In this document: in pieces, positions 8,758 to 16,462 of the stretch
Layout of the letters: every line of letters begins with the position of its first letter
Numbering within the stretch: position 1 is the stretch's first letter
NCBI GenBank assembly: GCA_904419145.1
Contig: CAJFQQ010000001.1
Span: forward strand, 39,707 to 103,706
Length of the DNA: 64,000 bases
Source: an uncultured Oscillospiraceae bacterium
GTDB taxonomy: Bacteria; Bacillota; Clostridia; Oscillospirales; Oscillospiraceae
Direction: 5' to 3'
The notes under the pieces: model-generated
Databases searched by the model: none
What the model was told of the DNA's origin: nothing
The model's input: the letters and a program-made list of their open reading frames with translations, nothing else
Position numbers and translations under genes: made by a program

Positions 8758-8786
8758 ATTATACTTGTATAAATATTCATTTGCAA
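8758..8786 (-). promoter_or_regulatory. Promoter of amino-acid ABC operon
   Basis: Minus-strand TTGCAA (8786-8781) and a perfect TATAAT (8763-8758) are separated by 17 bp, upstream of the binding-protein gene. Confidence 0.7.
8766..8779 (-). promoter_or_regulatory. Candidate ArgR (ARG) box within the promoter spacer
   Basis: The minus strand reads TGAATATTTATACA, which resembles the ArgR/AhrC half-site pair TGAAT-W4-ATTCA with one mismatch in the second half. It fills the spacer between -35 and -10, where a bound repressor would block RNA polymerase. AT-rich promoter spacers can match by chance, so this is tentative. Confidence 0.4.
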
Positions 8787-8896
8787 TAGGCGTTCTAGCC
8801 AAATTTATCCTAGATTATCTTTTTTGCTTCGTCTCTTTTGCCTCTTTCTATTCGGCATTTCTTACTGATTTGCATATTTTTTGAATATATGCAGTA

Positions 8897-8917
8897 CAGG
8901 CAGGTCATTTCTGCCTG
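8897..8917 (-). terminator. Weak hairpin after LTA-synthase-like gene
   Basis: A 7-bp stem (CAGGCAG / CTGCCTG) with a 7-nt loop lies 24 bp past the stop of the sulfatase-family gene. There is no clear T-run. The rest of 8707-8940 holds the ABC-operon promoter and AT-rich sequence. Confidence 0.35.
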
Positions 8918-8940
8918 CCCGCGCTGTATATTTCCAAACA

Positions 8941-10875
8941 CTATCCTCCCGCCAGGTTCACACGCCCGGCAATATACTGCTCCCCATAGAGGATGTCATA
9001 GATCACATCCCCGTAGGCGGAGCGGAACGCCGCGATCTCCGTATTCTCCTCGTCCGCCAGGGACCCGTCCGGGGCCACGGTGAGGATCCCGTAGTGGAAG
9101 GCCATGCAGGACCGCCCCGTCTCCTGGAGCCAGGCAAAGAAGGGCGTGTTGTCCACCCCTGCCAGATCCAGGATCGTGGCCCCCATCATGGTGGCGCTGT
9201 TGGCCTGCTCCCCCTCCCCCTGGGAAAAGTTGGTCCAGATGATGTAATCCGTGGAGAGCATGTCCCGGTAGTTCTCCGCCGACCATCCGGCAGAGGTGGA
9301 GGTGGGCACCCGGCCCAGCTTGGAGTAGATGCTCTCCGTGTCGCTGAGGTAGAGCCCGGGCACGTGGTCCCCGGTAAAGACCAGAATGACCGGCTCGTCC
9401 ACCTGGGAGAAGTAGTCCACCAGCTTCCCCAGCATCTGATCCGCGTCGTAAAGGCCGCTGACGTAGCAGTTCAAAACCTCCAGGTCCTCCTGGGACAGCA
9501 AATCGCTCTCCACCTCCAGGCGCTCCGGGTCGTAGCGCCCGGCGTAGTAGGGCTGGTGGTTCTGCATGGTCATGGCATAGATATAGGTGGGATCGTCCCG
9601 GTGCTCCTCAAACAGGGAGATGATGACGTCAGCCGTGGAATCGTCGTCAAAGTAGCCGCCGGCATAGGTGGCGTCCTCCTGGAACTCCTCGTAAAACAGC
9701 ACCTGGTCAAAGCCGATGTGGGGGTAGTTCCTGTCCCGGTTGTACAGCTCACTGGTGTGGGCGTGGAAGGCGATGGTCTCGTATCCGTTGTCATCCAGCA
9801 CCCGGACATAGGAGGGCAGCGCCTCGTACTCCGCCGCTGTCAGCTCGGTGTTGGCGGTGCCTCCGGCCAGCTCCTCCATGGATACCCCGGTAAAGGTCTC
9901 CATCTCCACCCAGCCGGTGCCGCCGCCGCAGGTGATGGTGTAAAACTGGCCATAGGTGCTCTCGCTCTCCAGCCGGTGGTAGTTGGCCAGGGGATCCTGG
10001 GAAAAGGTCACATTGGGCAGGCGGGTCACGTCGAAAAAGCTCTCGTTCATCACGAAAATGATGTGGGGCTTCTGCTCCGCGGCGTCCTCCTCTGCCGCCT
10101 GCGTCGCCAGATCCTGCTCCATATCCTGGAGGATCTGCTGCATCCGCAGCTCGCTGTATTCCTCCGATCCCTTGGCCTGGGAGCCCACCAGGGTGCTCAG
10201 CAGGCTCAGGGACACGCCGCAGCCGGCGTCCCGGTCCGCCTGCATGGGATACGCCTCGTACTGGGCGACGCAGAAGTTCTCCAGTCCCCCCACAAAGGCC
10301 GCCGCCAAAATCAGCAGGCTCCCGCCGCAGAGCGCCCCGCCCCGCCGGAAGTCCAGCCGCCAGGGGTCCGGGTGCCGCCAAATCAGGACATCCAGCACCA
10401 CCAGCACGGCAATCAGAAGCAGTACCCAGGTCAGCGCCCAGCCGGTAGCGGCTGAGATGGTGATGCGGTCCATGGCAAAGCCCGCCACATTGGCGATATT
10501 CCCCGCCAGGGAGAAGTCCGTGAGCATCAGGGGCTCGCCATTGATAATGGTCTTGTAGTAGCTCACCAGCGTGAGCCCCAGAGGCAGCACCGCCGTCAGA
10601 AAGCAGGAGAGGCTCCCCAGGCGGGTCAATCCAAAGACCGCCAGCTCCGCCAGCACCAGGATCAACCAGGCCACGGCCACGGCAGCGCCGTGGTTCCCCA
10701 TCCAGGCCGCCGCCTCTCCGCCGCCCTGGAGGCTGATGGTCTGGCAGGCCAGCACCGTCAGAAGCGGCGCCAGCACCAGCAGCACAGCCCGCAGGATCAG
10801 CTGGATTCTGGACCAGGGCCAGTCTTTGATACATTTCCAGCTCTTTTTCAGGATTTCCAGATACTTTCTGTCCAA
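8941..10875 (-). CDS. LTA-synthase family membrane sulfatase-fold protein
   Basis: This protein is 644 residues from a TTG start, with about five N-terminal membrane helices (to about residue 190) and an extracellular alkaline-phosphatase-superfamily domain. Metal/catalytic elements are MNESFFDVT (Glu), GGGTGWVEMETFTG (likely nucleophilic Thr) and FTGDHVPGL (Asp-His). The family polymerises glycerol-phosphate onto a lipid anchor or transfers phospho-alcohols to the envelope. TTG 10875 is chosen because it follows TAGGAGG by 7 nt, whereas longer in-frame starts fall inside or upstream of a near-consensus promoter. It is monocistronic. Exact product (LTA or another envelope modification) is not decidable. 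Confidence 0.87.
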   Translation of the reverse strand: MDRKYLEILKKSWKCIKDWPWSRIQLILRAVLLVLAPLLTVLACQTISLQGGGEAAAWMGNHGAAVAVAWLILVLAELAVFGLTRLGSLSCFLTAVLPLGLTLVSYYKTIINGEPLMLTDFSLAGNIANVAGFAMDRITISAATGWALTWVLLLIAVLVVLDVLIWRHPDPWRLDFRRGGALCGGSLLILAAAFVGGLENFCVAQYEAYPMQADRDAGCGVSLSLLSTLVGSQAKGSEEYSELRMQQILQDMEQDLATQAAEEDAAEQKPHIIFVMNESFFDVTRLPNVTFSQDPLANYHRLESESTYGQFYTITCGGGTGWVEMETFTGVSMEELAGGTANTELTAAEYEALPSYVRVLDDNGYETIAFHAHTSELYNRDRNYPHIGFDQVLFYEEFQEDATYAGGYFDDDSTADVIISLFEEHRDDPTYIYAMTMQNHQPYYAGRYDPERLEVESDLLSQEDLEVLNCYVSGLYDADQMLGKLVDYFSQVDEPVILVFTGDHVPGLYLSDTESIYSKLGRVPTSTSAGWSAENYRDMLSTDYIIWTNFSQGEGEQANSATMMGATILDLAGVDNTPFFAWLQETGRSCMAFHYGILTVAPDGSLADEENTEIAAFRSAYGDVIYDILYGEQYIAGRVNLAGG

Positions 10876-10921
10876 AAGGATGCCTCCTACCGGGGAATAT
10901 GCTTCCATGTACAATAGAAGT

Positions 10922-10950
10922 ATCATACCGCCATGGCAGGGATTTGTCAA
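10922..10950 (-). promoter_or_regulatory. Near-consensus promoter of LTA-synthase-like gene
   Basis: Minus-strand TTGACA (10950-10945) and TATGAT (10927-10922) have a 17-bp spacer. It overlaps the 5' end of the longest open frame, so translation must start later, at TTG 10875. Confidence 0.8.
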
Positions 10951-11014
10951 TTTGGGATTGCGTATTTTGCATCGCGCTGGTCTCGCCCGTAGGACCGCCG
11001 GCCGCCCCCTGGCA

Positions 11015-11043
11015 TTGTCGGAAGGTGCGGTCTATGCTATAAT
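11015..11043 (+). promoter_or_regulatory. Promoter of cytidine-deaminase-like gene
   Basis: TTGTCG (11015-11020) and perfect TATAAT (11038-11043) are spaced 17 bp, about 30 bp before the start codon. Confidence 0.65.
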
Positions 11044-11074
11044 AAGTTCACTATTTTGATAGGAGGCGGAAACC

Positions 11075-11473
11075 ATGCACATGCTTACCGATCTGGATGC
11101 AGAATTGATCGCAGCGGCCCAGGACGCCATCCGCGCCAACTATGATGCGCTGCACTGCAACCATACGGTGGGAGCGGCAGTCCGGTGCAAAAACGGACGC
11201 GTCTACGTCGGCGTCAACGTCTACTCCATCCACGGCGCGTGCGCCGAGCAGATCGCCATAGGAACGGCCATCACCCAGGGGGAGCGGGACTTCGAGACGA
11301 TTGTCGCCGTCCGGGGAAAGGATGGCGAGGAGGTTATTCCCCCTTGCGGAAACTGCCGGCAGATGCTGTGCGATTACATGCCGGCGTGTGAAGTCATTCT
11401 CGCCACAGACCAGGGACTGCGGAAAATCCCCGCGGCGGACCTGCTGCCCTTTGCCTACCATGTGGAGGAATAG
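11075..11473 (+). CDS. Cytidine-deaminase-like zinc enzyme
   Basis: This 132-residue cytidine deaminase fold protein has the zinc motif HGACAEQIA (Cys plus catalytic Glu) and a second motif PCGNCRQML with two zinc Cys. The HGACAEQ form and the divergent C-terminus are closer to blasticidin-S-deaminase-like and uncharacterised CDA paralogues than to a standard Cdd, so the substrate is uncertain. The start follows ATAGGAGG. It has its own promoter and probably stands alone; the next gene has a separate promoter. Confidence 0.85.
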   Translation: MHMLTDLDAELIAAAQDAIRANYDALHCNHTVGAAVRCKNGRVYVGVNVYSIHGACAEQIAIGTAITQGERDFETIVAVRGKDGEEVIPPCGNCRQMLCDYMPACEVILATDQGLRKIPAADLLPFAYHVEE

Positions 11474-11533
11474 ACCGCTTTGGGGGCAATAGCGGCGGGC
11501 CGGGTCTCTGCCGGTTTTACGTCCCTCTCCCCC

Positions 11534-11562
11534 TTTACTTTTTCGAACAAACGATCTATAAT
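11534..11562 (+). promoter_or_regulatory. Promoter of SLOG-dinB operon
   Basis: TTTACT (11534-11539) and TATAAT (11557-11562) are spaced 17 bp. The spacer contains the LexA-like box. Confidence 0.7.
11544..11557 (+). promoter_or_regulatory. Candidate LexA (SOS) box before SLOG-dinB
   Basis: CGAACAAACGATCT matches the Gram-positive LexA/DinR consensus CGAACRNRYGTTYC at 12 of 14 positions. It lies between the -35 and -10 elements, a position suited to repression. The downstream dinB gene is a classical SOS gene, which supports the call. Confidence 0.6.
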
Positions 11563-11594
11563 GATAGTAACCACGACGAAAGGAGGCGGTACCC

Positions 11595-12107
11595 GTGCGG
11601 GGACGGCCCATCACTTGCTGCTTCACCGGCCACAGGCCGGGAAAGCTGCCCTGGGGATTCAACGAAGCGGATCCCCGATGCACGGCACTGAAACGGAAGA
11701 TCGCCGACGCAGTGGACTCCGCCTACCAGTCCGGATACCGCCATTTCATCTGCGGTATGGCCCAGGGGTGTGACTTTTACTTTGCCGAGGCGGTGCTGGC
11801 CTTGCGGGCACGCTGCGGCGGCGTGACGCTGGAGGCCGCTGTCCCCTGCCCGGAGCAGGCCGCCTCCTGGCCCCGGAGGGACCGGGAGCGCTATCGGGCC
11901 CTCCTCGACGCCTGCGACTTTGAGACCCTGGTCCAGGACCACTACAGTCCCGGCTGCATGCAGCGGCGCAACCGCTACATGGTGGACCACAGCGCCCTCA
12001 TCATTGCCGTCTATGACGGTCTGCCCGGCGGCACCCGGCAGACCCTGGAGTACGCCATCCGGCAGAAGGTGGACTTTGTGGACATCCACCCGGAGGGCAC
12101 GCCATGA
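11595..12107 (+). CDS. SLOG-family (YpsA/DUF1273-like) nucleotide-binding protein
   Basis: This 170-residue protein starts at GTG after AAAGGAGGCGG. The N-terminal CCFTGHRPGKLPWG and the central FICGMAQGCDFYFAEAV are hallmarks of the DUF1273/YpsA branch of the SLOG superfamily, a Rossmann-like fold thought to bind nucleotides or nucleotide-derived ligands. Near the C-terminus ALIIAVYDGLPGGTRQTLEYA is also characteristic. It overlaps dinB by ATGA, so the two are translationally coupled and share the LexA-type promoter. A role in the DNA-damage response is inferred from this coupling alone. Confidence 0.85.
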   Translation: MRGRPITCCFTGHRPGKLPWGFNEADPRCTALKRKIADAVDSAYQSGYRHFICGMAQGCDFYFAEAVLALRARCGGVTLEAAVPCPEQAASWPRRDRERYRALLDACDFETLVQDHYSPGCMQRRNRYMVDHSALIIAVYDGLPGGTRQTLEYAIRQKVDFVDIHPEGTP

Positions 12108-13342
12108 GCCGGGTCATTCTCCACTGCGACATGAACAGCTTCTACGCCTCCGTGGAGCTGCTGACCCTGCCGCAGCTGCGGCAGCTCCCGGTGGCGGTCT
12201 GCGGCGATCCGGACAGCCGCCACGGCATCGTGCTGGCAAAAAACGAGCAGGCCAAGGCCTTTGGCGTCAAGACCGCGGAGACCATCTGGCAGGCCCGCAG
12301 GAAGTGTCCGACGCTGGTCTGTATCCCGCCTCACCACAAGCGGTACGCCGCGTATTCCAAGCTGGTCAATCAGATCTACTACCGCTTTACGGACCTGGTG
12401 GAGCCCTTCAGCATTGACGAGAGCTGGCTGGATATCACCGGCTCCATGCATCTGTTCGGCGGCGACGCGGTGGCCATCGCCGACCGCATCCGCGCCACGG
12501 TCCGGGAGGAACTGGGGCTCACGCTCAGCGTGGGCGTCAGCTTCAACAAGGTGTTCGCCAAGCTGGGCAGCGACTATAAAAAGCCTGACGCCACCACCCT
12601 GATCTCCCGGGAAAACTGGCAGGAGATCCTCTTCCCCCTGCCGGTGGGGGATATGCTGTTTGTGGGAAAGGCGGCCCGCACCGCGCTGGAAAAAATCGGC
12701 GTTACCACCATCGGCCAGCTGGCGCAGACCGATCCGGAGGTACTGGAGCACCTGCTGGGGAAGCTGGGGCGCCAGCTCCACACCTATGCCAACGGGCTGG
12801 ACCGCTCCCCTGTCCGCCCCATGGGAGAGCGGGAACCGATCAAAAGCGTCGGCAACAGCACCACCTTTCCCCAGAACCTCACCACCCGGGATCAGGTGCG
12901 CACCGGCGTGGCCCTGCTGTGCGACAGCGTGGCCATGCGCCTGCGCCGCCACGGCCTCTACTGCGGCGGCGTCCAGGTGACGGTGAAGGACCCCCAGTTC
13001 AAGACCATCTCCCGGCAAAAGCAGCTGCCCCACAGCACCCACCTGATGAAGGAGCTGATGGCAGCGGCCATGGAGCTCATTGAGAGCGCCTGGAAATATC
13101 CCAACCCCATCCGCCTCCTCAGCGTCACCGCCATCCACCTGACCACAGAGGCGGAGGCCTATGAGCAGGTGGACCTGTTTGGACAGGCCGCAGAGCAGAA
13201 AAGCGAGAAGCAGGAAAAAATCGAGCAGGCCATGGACGCCATCCGGGGCAAATATGGCAGCCGGGCCATCTCCTATGGGGCGGCGGATCGGGAAATCGGC
13301 AAAATTCGTCTGATTGACAAGGAACCAAATGAAAAGGGCTGA
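12104..13342 (+). CDS. dinB: DNA polymerase IV (Y-family translesion polymerase)
   Basis: This 412-residue Y-family polymerase begins ILHCDMNSFYASVE, with the first catalytic Asp and the steric-gate region. It also has the catalytic motif FSIDESWLDIT (Asp and Glu at about residues 105-107) and a helix-hairpin-helix region (about 175-200, IGVTTIGQLAQTDPE). The C-terminal little-finger domain extends to about 360. The last 40 residues are charged; I do not see a clear beta-clamp QxxLF motif except perhaps QVDLFGQ near 350. It copies damaged templates. Coupled to the SLOG gene and followed by a bidirectional terminator. Confidence 0.93.
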   Translation: MSRVILHCDMNSFYASVELLTLPQLRQLPVAVCGDPDSRHGIVLAKNEQAKAFGVKTAETIWQARRKCPTLVCIPPHHKRYAAYSKLVNQIYYRFTDLVEPFSIDESWLDITGSMHLFGGDAVAIADRIRATVREELGLTLSVGVSFNKVFAKLGSDYKKPDATTLISRENWQEILFPLPVGDMLFVGKAARTALEKIGVTTIGQLAQTDPEVLEHLLGKLGRQLHTYANGLDRSPVRPMGEREPIKSVGNSTTFPQNLTTRDQVRTGVALLCDSVAMRLRRHGLYCGGVQVTVKDPQFKTISRQKQLPHSTHLMKELMAAAMELIESAWKYPNPIRLLSVTAIHLTTEAEAYEQVDLFGQAAEQKSEKQEKIEQAMDAIRGKYGSRAISYGAADREIGKIRLIDKEPNEKG

Positions 13343-13363
13343 CGACAATTCGTCAGCCCTTTT
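13332..13363. terminator. Bidirectional terminator between dinB and GNAT gene
   Basis: A 14-bp perfect stem starting AAAAGGGCTGACGA is symmetric, with A and T runs for both directions. It overlaps the stop codons of dinB and of the leftward acetyltransferase gene. Confidence 0.85.
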
Positions 13364-13850
13364 CGTCTTTCCGGAGAAGCGGCGCCTGAGGCCCCGGCTT
13401 CTCCATCACAAAATTCGTGAGAAGCACCCCGCGGCAGTCCACCTGCTGCTCCCGCACCACCCGGTAGCCCCGGCTCTGGAAAAACGGGCGGGCCGTGATA
13501 GAGGCATGGGTGGTGTAGCGCAGGCAGGAGCATCCCGCCTCCAGCGCCTCGCACAGCGCCGTGGCAACCCCCCGACGCTGAAAGTCCCGGTGGACAAACA
13601 GGTGGTCCAGATAGCCGCTATCATCCATGTCGGCAAACCCTACGATCTGGCCACCCGACTCCGCTACCAGGGTGGTGTTGGCCCGGAACGAACGGTCCCA
13701 GGTATCCAGCGGCTTTTTCCCTGTGGCCCAGGCGTCCAGCTGTTCGGGCGTATAGTCCGCCGCGTTCACCGTGTGGACCGTCTCATAGAACAGCCGGGCC
13801 AGTTCGCCGCAGTCCTCGGAATGATAGGGGCGGATCGTCATGGAATCCAT
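13353..13850 (-). CDS. GNAT family N-acetyltransferase
   Basis: This 165-residue single-domain GNAT has the acetyl-CoA loop HRDFQRRGVATALCEALE (the RxxGxG/A type, about residues 95-112). DSGYLDHLFVH forms the preceding strand, and RPFFQSRGYRVVREQ is the C-terminal motif. The start is MDSMTIRPYHSED because AGGAGGAG lies 8 nt upstream. The longer frame would overlap the iclR stop. It is third in the xdhC-iclR-GNAT operon, 17 bp after iclR. The substrate is unknown. Confidence 0.85.
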   Translation of the reverse strand: MDSMTIRPYHSEDCGELARLFYETVHTVNAADYTPEQLDAWATGKKPLDTWDRSFRANTTLVAESGGQIVGFADMDDSGYLDHLFVHRDFQRRGVATALCEALEAGCSCLRYTTHASITARPFFQSRGYRVVREQQVDCRGVLLTNFVMEKPGPQAPLLRKDEKG

Positions 13851-13867
13851 ATGGTTCTCCTCCTGAT

Positions 13868-14653
13868 TTACTGCGTTTCCCTCCGGTAGCCCATGTCGTA
13901 GGAGATCCGCTCCGCCGCCCGGCATACCAGCTCCCTGGCCTGCTGGAACTCCTCCGAGGATACCCGGCGGAACATCCCCACAATGCCGATGGCCCAGCGG
14001 ACCTGTCCCTCCACGGAGAAGATGGGCGCCGCCACAGACCGCAGCCCCACCCGGTACTCTCCGTCCTCCACTGCGTAGCCCTGCCGGCGGATATGCTCCA
14101 GCTCCAGCTCCAGGCGCTCCCGGTCGCTGATGGTATGGGGCGTATAGGCGGTAAAGTCCAGCGCGCCCAGCAGGCGCCGCTGTTCTCCCGCCGGAAGGTA
14201 GGCCAGGAGCAGCTTGCCCTGGGAGGTGCAGTGCAGCGGCACCCTGCTCCCCTTTTCCGACACCACGCGAAAGGCGCCGGTGGCCTCCACCATCTCCAGC
14301 ACGATGGCCTCCTGCTCCTGGAGGCTGGACAGGATCACATTGCTGCCGGTCTGAATGGCGATGTGGTTCATCTGCTCCCGGCTGCGGCTCACCACATCCC
14401 AGGAGGCACTGACGGCACAGCCGTATTCAAACAGCCGCACCCCCAGGCGGTATTTCCCATCCACCCCACTCTGCTCCACCGCGCCGCCCAGGCGCAGCGA
14501 AGCCAGCAGGCCGTGTGCCGTAGCCTTTGGCAGGTCCAACGCCTGCGCCAGCTCCCCCAGCGCCATGGGGCGGCGCTGCTGGGCCAGGCAGTCCAACAGC
14601 GCCAGCGCCTTCACCACCGACTGGACGTGCCGTCCCTCTGTCCGCTCAGCCAT
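13868..14653 (-). CDS. IclR family transcriptional regulator
   Basis: This 261-residue protein has an N-terminal winged helix (about residues 8-70, SVVKALALLDCLAQQ and LGELAQALDLPKATAHGLLA) and a C-terminal IclR effector domain. LHCTSQGKLLLAYLP and the YAVEDGEYRVGLRSVAAPIF signature are visible in it. IclR regulators sense small organic ligands and often control purine, allantoin or aromatic catabolism. It overlaps xdhC by 8 bp, so it is co-transcribed with a molybdenum-hydroxylase maturation factor. Control of that operon and possibly the xdh genes at 30-34 kb is inferred. Confidence 0.9.
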   Translation of the reverse strand: MAERTEGRHVQSVVKALALLDCLAQQRRPMALGELAQALDLPKATAHGLLASLRLGGAVEQSGVDGKYRLGVRLFEYGCAVSASWDVVSRSREQMNHIAIQTGSNVILSSLQEQEAIVLEMVEATGAFRVVSEKGSRVPLHCTSQGKLLLAYLPAGEQRRLLGALDFTAYTPHTISDRERLELELEHIRRQGYAVEDGEYRVGLRSVAAPIFSVEGQVRWAIGIVGMFRRVSSEEFQQARELVCRAAERISYDMGYRRETQ

Positions 14654-15653
14654 AGCGGAGCTCCTTCCCCGCCCGGTGGGCGATCAATTCCGCCGCAATG
14701 GAGACTGCGATCTCCTGCGGCGTCTCCCCGCCGATCGGCAATCCAATAGGCGAATGAATTCTCTTAATGTCAGCCTCTGTAAATCCGTTTTCCTTTAGAT
14801 ATTCCCGGGCAAAGGCAGCTTTCTTCCGGCTGCCGATACAGCCGATATAGGTCACCGGCGCCGTCAAAAGCTGCTGCAGGATCGCCAGATCCCCCTGGTG
14901 GCCGGCGGTCATAATGACCACATAGTCCGACTCCGTCAGCGGAAGGTCGATCCGCCCGAAATCCCCCTGGATCAGCTGTACCCCCGTTGGAAACTGCTCC
15001 GCTTCCAGGGCCTCCATCCGGTCGTCAAATAGTGCCAGGCGGAATCCGACCCGATCCAAAAGCCACGCCAGCTCCCGTCCCACATGGCCGGCGCCGAAAA
15101 TATACACCGTCCCCTGCCGCGTCAGGGGCTCCACAAACAGCGCGGGCTCCCCCCACTGCAGCACGGCCCGGCTGCCCATGAGGGGACGGACCGCCTCCGG
15201 TGAGGCCGCCATCTGCCAGGGCGTATCCTTCTCCCAGAGTGCCATGGTCCAGGGGCCGTGCTCTGACAGCGCCGTCACCAGCCAGGCCGGCCGCTCCGCC
15301 TCCAGAAGGGCGCAGATCCGCTCCATGAGGGGCAGCTCTTCCTTACCAAGCGGCTGGAACATCACCGTGACGGTGCCGCCGCAGATCATGCCGATATCCT
15401 CCGTCCCATTGGGGTGGAGCTGAAAGGTCCGCACGGCGGGCCTCCCCTCCTCCAGAACCGTCCGGGCGTAGTTCTGTGCCAGCCGCTCCACACTGCCGCC
15501 GCCGATGGTGCCCGCAAATCCGCCGTCGGCAAACACAGCCATCCGTGCTCCGGCCCCCCTGGGCGTGGAGCCGGAGCTGGCGATGACGCCGCACAGCACT
15601 ACCCGCTCTCCCCTTCGGATATGGTCCCGCACTGCCGGAAAAACCGTACGCAT
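14646..15653 (-). CDS. xdhC: XdhC/CoxI-family molybdenum hydroxylase maturation factor
   Basis: This 335-residue protein has an N-terminal XdhC/CoxI domain (VIASSGSTPRGAGARMAV, then GTIGGGSVE) and a C-terminal Rossmann domain (VYIFGAGHVGRELAWLLD; later YIGCIGSRKKAAFAREYL and IHSPIGLPIGGETPQEIAVS). XdhC proteins bind and sulfurate molybdenum cofactor and insert it into xanthine-dehydrogenase-like enzymes. It is first in an operon with iclR and a GNAT gene and has its own promoter. The structural xdh genes lie about 15 kb away, so the maturation system is split between two loci. Confidence 0.9.
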   Translation of the reverse strand: MRTVFPAVRDHIRRGERVVLCGVIASSGSTPRGAGARMAVFADGGFAGTIGGGSVERLAQNYARTVLEEGRPAVRTFQLHPNGTEDIGMICGGTVTVMFQPLGKEELPLMERICALLEAERPAWLVTALSEHGPWTMALWEKDTPWQMAASPEAVRPLMGSRAVLQWGEPALFVEPLTRQGTVYIFGAGHVGRELAWLLDRVGFRLALFDDRMEALEAEQFPTGVQLIQGDFGRIDLPLTESDYVVIMTAGHQGDLAILQQLLTAPVTYIGCIGSRKKAAFAREYLKENGFTEADIKRIHSPIGLPIGGETPQEIAVSIAAELIAHRAGKELRYG

Positions 15654-15683
15654 AGCGCTCCCTCCTTGTCTCCTGTTTTCTTC

Positions 15684-15712
15684 AGCCTACCACAGTCTGT
15701 CCGGACCGTCAA
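15684..15712 (-). promoter_or_regulatory. Promoter of xdhC-iclR-GNAT operon
   Basis: Minus-strand TTGACG (15712-15707) and TAGGCT (15689-15684) are spaced 17 bp, with an extended -10 TGG. It is 30 bp from the xdhC start. Confidence 0.55.
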
Positions 15713-15747
15713 CAGAAATTCGGCATAATCGAATCACAATTCAATCT

Positions 15748-15775
15748 TTGCATTGCCTGCGGCCTATGTTACAAT
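15748..15775 (+). promoter_or_regulatory. Promoter of two-component operon
   Basis: TTGCAT (15748-15753) and TACAAT (15770-15775) are spaced 16 bp, directly before the response-regulator gene. Confidence 0.6.
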
Positions 15776-15805
15776 AGGCGGCAGATGAAACAAGGAGACG
15801 CCGCC

Positions 15806-16462
15806 ATGAAAACCATTTTAATCGTAGAGGATGACCGCCCCCTGGCCCAGGGGATCCAGATGGCCCTGAGCCAGGGCGACCGGACTATCCGTTTGGCCCA
15901 CACCCTCTCCGAGGCCAGGGCGCATCTGGCCGCAGAGCCCTTTGACCTGATGGTCCTGGACCTGAACCTGCCGGATGGCAACGGGCTGACACTGCTGGAG
16001 GAGCTGCGCCGGACCAGCGACCTGCCGGTGCTGATCCTCTCCGCCAACGATATGGAGATGGATCAGGTCACCGGGCTGGAGCGGGGCGCCGACGACTATG
16101 TGACCAAGCCCTTCTCCCTGGCGATCCTCCGGGCCAGAGTCAGCAACCTGCTCCGGGAGCGGAGGAAAAGCGGGGTAATCGACCTGCCCCCCTTCTCCTT
16201 TGACTTCCAGCAGATGGTATTTACCCGGGAGGGCAGCCCCCTGGAGCTGTCCAAGACCGAGCAGCGGCTGCTGCGGCTGCTGGTGGAGAACCGGGGCAGG
16301 ACCCTGTCCCGGGAGGTGCTGCTGGATCGTGTCTGGGACAGCGGGGAGTTTGTGGATGAGAACGCCCTGTCCGTTGCGGTAAAGCGGCTGCGCAGCAAGT
16401 TGGTGGACGCCCCCATCAAAACCGTCTACGGCGTGGGCTACACCTGGTCGGAGGAGAAATAG
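15806..16462 (+). CDS. OmpR-family response regulator
   Basis: This 218-residue protein has a receiver domain (residues 1-115: acidic pair EDD at 8-10, phospho-acceptor Asp in LMVLDLNLPDG at about 51, Lys in YVTKPF at about 101) and an OmpR/PhoB winged helix (about 125-218). The start MKTILIVEDD follows AAGGAG; seven extra upstream codons lack a site. The histidine kinase gene starts right after its TAG stop. With the following ABC genes this resembles BceRS/VncRS-type envelope-stress or peptide-detoxification modules. Confidence 0.93.
   Translation: MKTILIVEDDRPLAQGIQMALSQGDRTIRLAHTLSEARAHLAAEPFDLMVLDLNLPDGNGLTLLEELRRTSDLPVLILSANDMEMDQVTGLERGADDYVTKPFSLAILRARVSNLLRERRKSGVIDLPPFSFDFQQMVFTREGSPLELSKTEQRLLRLLVENRGRTLSREVLLDRVWDSGEFVDENALSVAVKRLRSKLVDAPIKTVYGVGYTWSEEK

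Noticed and set aside
8881..10455. A 524-codon plus-strand open frame
   Set aside because: Shadow of the LTA-synthase-like gene.
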